Below, piece after piece: positions 6,389 to 7,260 of a DNA stretch of 7,260 nt; the stretch's first letter is position 1, and each line of letters begins with the position of its first letter. Under the pieces are notes generated by a model. The model was not told where the DNA came from and searched no databases. It saw only the letters and a list, made by a program, of their open reading frames with translations. Both the position numbers and the translations under genes were made by a program. The stretch is from Candidatus Zixiibacteriota bacterium (GTDB lineage Bacteria > Zixibacteria > MSB-5A5 > SM1-73). The stretch spans positions 1 to 7,260 of the forward strand of contig JAOZNS010000136.1 of the NCBI GenBank assembly GCA_029933635.1. The letters are read 5' to 3'.

Positions 6389-7069
6389 ATGAAGACAAAA
6401 CTTATTCTTTCGGTTTTCTGCCTGTTGTCTGCCTACTGCTTACTGAGTACTGCCTACTGTTTTTCCGCCGTCCCCAGCTTGATTAATTATCAGGGGGTGT
6501 TGAAAGATTCGACAGGGGTTCCATATAATGGAACCGCCACCATGATATTCTCCATCTGGGATGATTCAACCAATGGCAACAAACTATGGGAGGAAACTCA
6601 GGCAATTGTCTCTGTCTCTCATGGTCTTTTCAACGTGCTTCTGGGAAGCGATGTGCCCATTCCTGATTCGGTGTTCGCCCAGCCGAATAGCTGGCTTGAA
6701 GTGATAGCCAATGGAAGTTTGTTATCTCCGAGAAGACGAATTGCGAGTGTGGGATATGCTTACAGAGCCTCAGAAGCAGATACTGCCGAATATGCCCGAA
6801 TCAGTGCTCCAGACGATGACTGGATCATTGATGGAGATAACATCTACCATGAACAGGGCAATGTCGGCATCGGGACGATAAACCCAAACTACAAATTGGA
6901 TGTTGAAGGTTATGTGCAGGCGTATGGATATTATACCGGTGACATTATTTTTCAAAAAGACAAGCAGAAACTATGGAGGATGTTTGAGGATGAGGATGGT
7001 TTGTATTTAGAGAATCTGAAAACGGGAAAGATTTATAGGTTCGTTTTGCAGGAGGTGGAGAAAGAATAA
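6389..7069 (+). CDS. Secreted surface protein with INYQG domain and tail-fibre-like GNVGIGT motif
   Basis: The predicted product is 226 residues. A signal peptide opens it: MKTKLILSVFCLLSAYCLLS followed by TAYCFSA, with cleavage likely after residue 27. The first mature domain has INYQGVLKDSTG (32-43), a beta-rich segment with LWEETQ and SHGLFNVLLGS, and PRRRIASVGYAYRASEADTA (114-133). The second part has GNVGIGT (157-163) and KLDV (169-172), a motif common before phage-tail-fibre/S74-type and repeat surface proteins. It ends in a short charged tail. I know this architecture as a frequent, functionally uncharacterised secreted family in candidate phyla. No enzyme motif is visible. The frame runs back to TTG 6284, but that extension crosses the REP hairpins. 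ATG 6389 has AAGGAAA about 5 bases upstream followed directly by the signal peptide, so it is preferred. TAYC is not a proper lipobox, so it is probably not a lipoprotein. Confidence 0.8.
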   Translation: MKTKLILSVFCLLSAYCLLSTAYCFSAVPSLINYQGVLKDSTGVPYNGTATMIFSIWDDSTNGNKLWEETQAIVSVSHGLFNVLLGSDVPIPDSVFAQPNSWLEVIANGSLLSPRRRIASVGYAYRASEADTAEYARISAPDDDWIIDGDNIYHEQGNVGIGTINPNYKLDVEGYVQAYGYYTGDIIFQKDKQKLWRMFEDEDGLYLENLKTGKIYRFVLQEVEKE

Positions 7070-7080
7070 AAAGGAAAGGA

Positions 7081-7128
7081 GGAGTGCACAAGCTTGCTTG
7101 TGCAGCGGAAGCTTTGCTTCCGCACTCC
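7081..7128. repeat. Compact REPIN-like inverted pair of GGAG-T-palindrome hairpins
   Basis: The left unit is GGAG (7081-7084), T, then stem GCACAAGC/GCTTGTGC (7086-7103, loop TT). The right unit, inverted, is stem GCGGAAGC/GCTTCCGC (7105-7123, loop TTT), A, then CTCC (7125-7128). A single A separates the two hairpins, and the outer GGAGTGC/GCACTCC can pair, giving a three-way junction. The stems differ at two positions, each compensated in the opposite arm. The element begins 11 bases after the surface-protein stop. It could block 3' exonucleases or slow transcription, but lacks a proper T run for a terminator. Confidence 0.8.
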
Positions 7129-7150
7129 AGCTTTTCACCTTCCCTTTTAC

Positions 7151-7205
7151 TCCCTCCCGTCGAGGGAGGGAAGAAGTATTCCCTCTCCCCGTGCGGGAGA
7201 GAGGG
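7151..7205. repeat. Two further C/G-rich palindromes
   Basis: TCCCTCCC (7151-7158) pairs with GGGAGGGA (7164-7171) across GTCGA. CTCTCCC (7183-7189) pairs with GGGAGAG (7195-7201) across CGTGC, extended by two more pairs after a bulged A. Polypyrimidine/polypurine runs continue to the window end (about 7206-7260), including CCTCTCCCCC near 7232. This is typical dispersed intergenic repeat sequence. I see no gene in 7070-7260. Confidence 0.6.
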
Positions 7206-7260
7206 ATAAAGGGTGAGGGGGATTTGGAAGACCTCTCCCCCTTGATCCCCCTCTCCACCA

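Noticed and set aside
7007..7258. Minus-strand open frame of 83 codons at the right edge
   Set aside because: It runs through the REPIN-like and C/G-rich palindromes and overlaps the 3' end of the surface-protein gene. Its Pro/Ser/Arg-rich translation is the typical product of repeats, not a protein.

Overview
The window looks like a chromosomal segment from an uncultivated Gram-negative (two-membrane) bacterium. The evidence for two membranes is the large outer-membrane beta-barrel protein that ends in phenylalanine and the YidC with a big periplasmic domain. The surface-protein family at the right end (an INYQG start, a PRRRIASVGYAYRA-type segment, GNVGIGT...KLDV) is one I associate with candidate phyla around the FCB group (Zixibacteria, KSB1, WOR-3 and similar). 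That placement is inference, not proof.

Layout. Bases 1-2742 (+) hold the 3' part of a gene for a three-part envelope protein: a HELTH zinc-protease domain, a six-repeat TolB-like propeller, and an Omp85/BamA-like barrel. A terminator-like hairpin follows, then a 41-base tract of only T and A set between AAAGGGGG/CCCCCTTT arms. A solitary DUF559 nuclease-like gene follows on the minus strand (2853-3200). Bases 3309-5914 (minus) carry the conserved cluster rpmH-rnpA-yidD-yidC, read right to left. rpmH is only 48 codons and easily missed. A strong sigma70-type promoter lies directly upstream of rpmH (TTGACG, 17 bases, TATATT).

Bases 5987-6388 are non-coding. They contain an AT-rich stretch, two degenerate DnaA-box-like sites and, next to the last gene, a cluster of three REP-like hairpins that share a GTAG/GTAA-TT-palindrome plan. 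Bases 6389-7069 (+) encode a secreted surface protein. Immediately after it comes a compact inverted pair of GGAG-type REP hairpins, then further C/G-rich palindromes to the window end.

How the genes work together. rpmH (ribosomal protein L34), rnpA (RNase P protein), yidD and yidC (membrane insertion) form the classical cluster usually found beside dnaA/oriC. No dnaA lies within the window on the upstream side. The two flanking genes encode cell-envelope or surface proteins that would depend on export. The most unusual signals are the three-domain envelope protein and the two different REPIN-like palindrome families that bracket the surface-protein gene, with compensatory base changes inside the stems.
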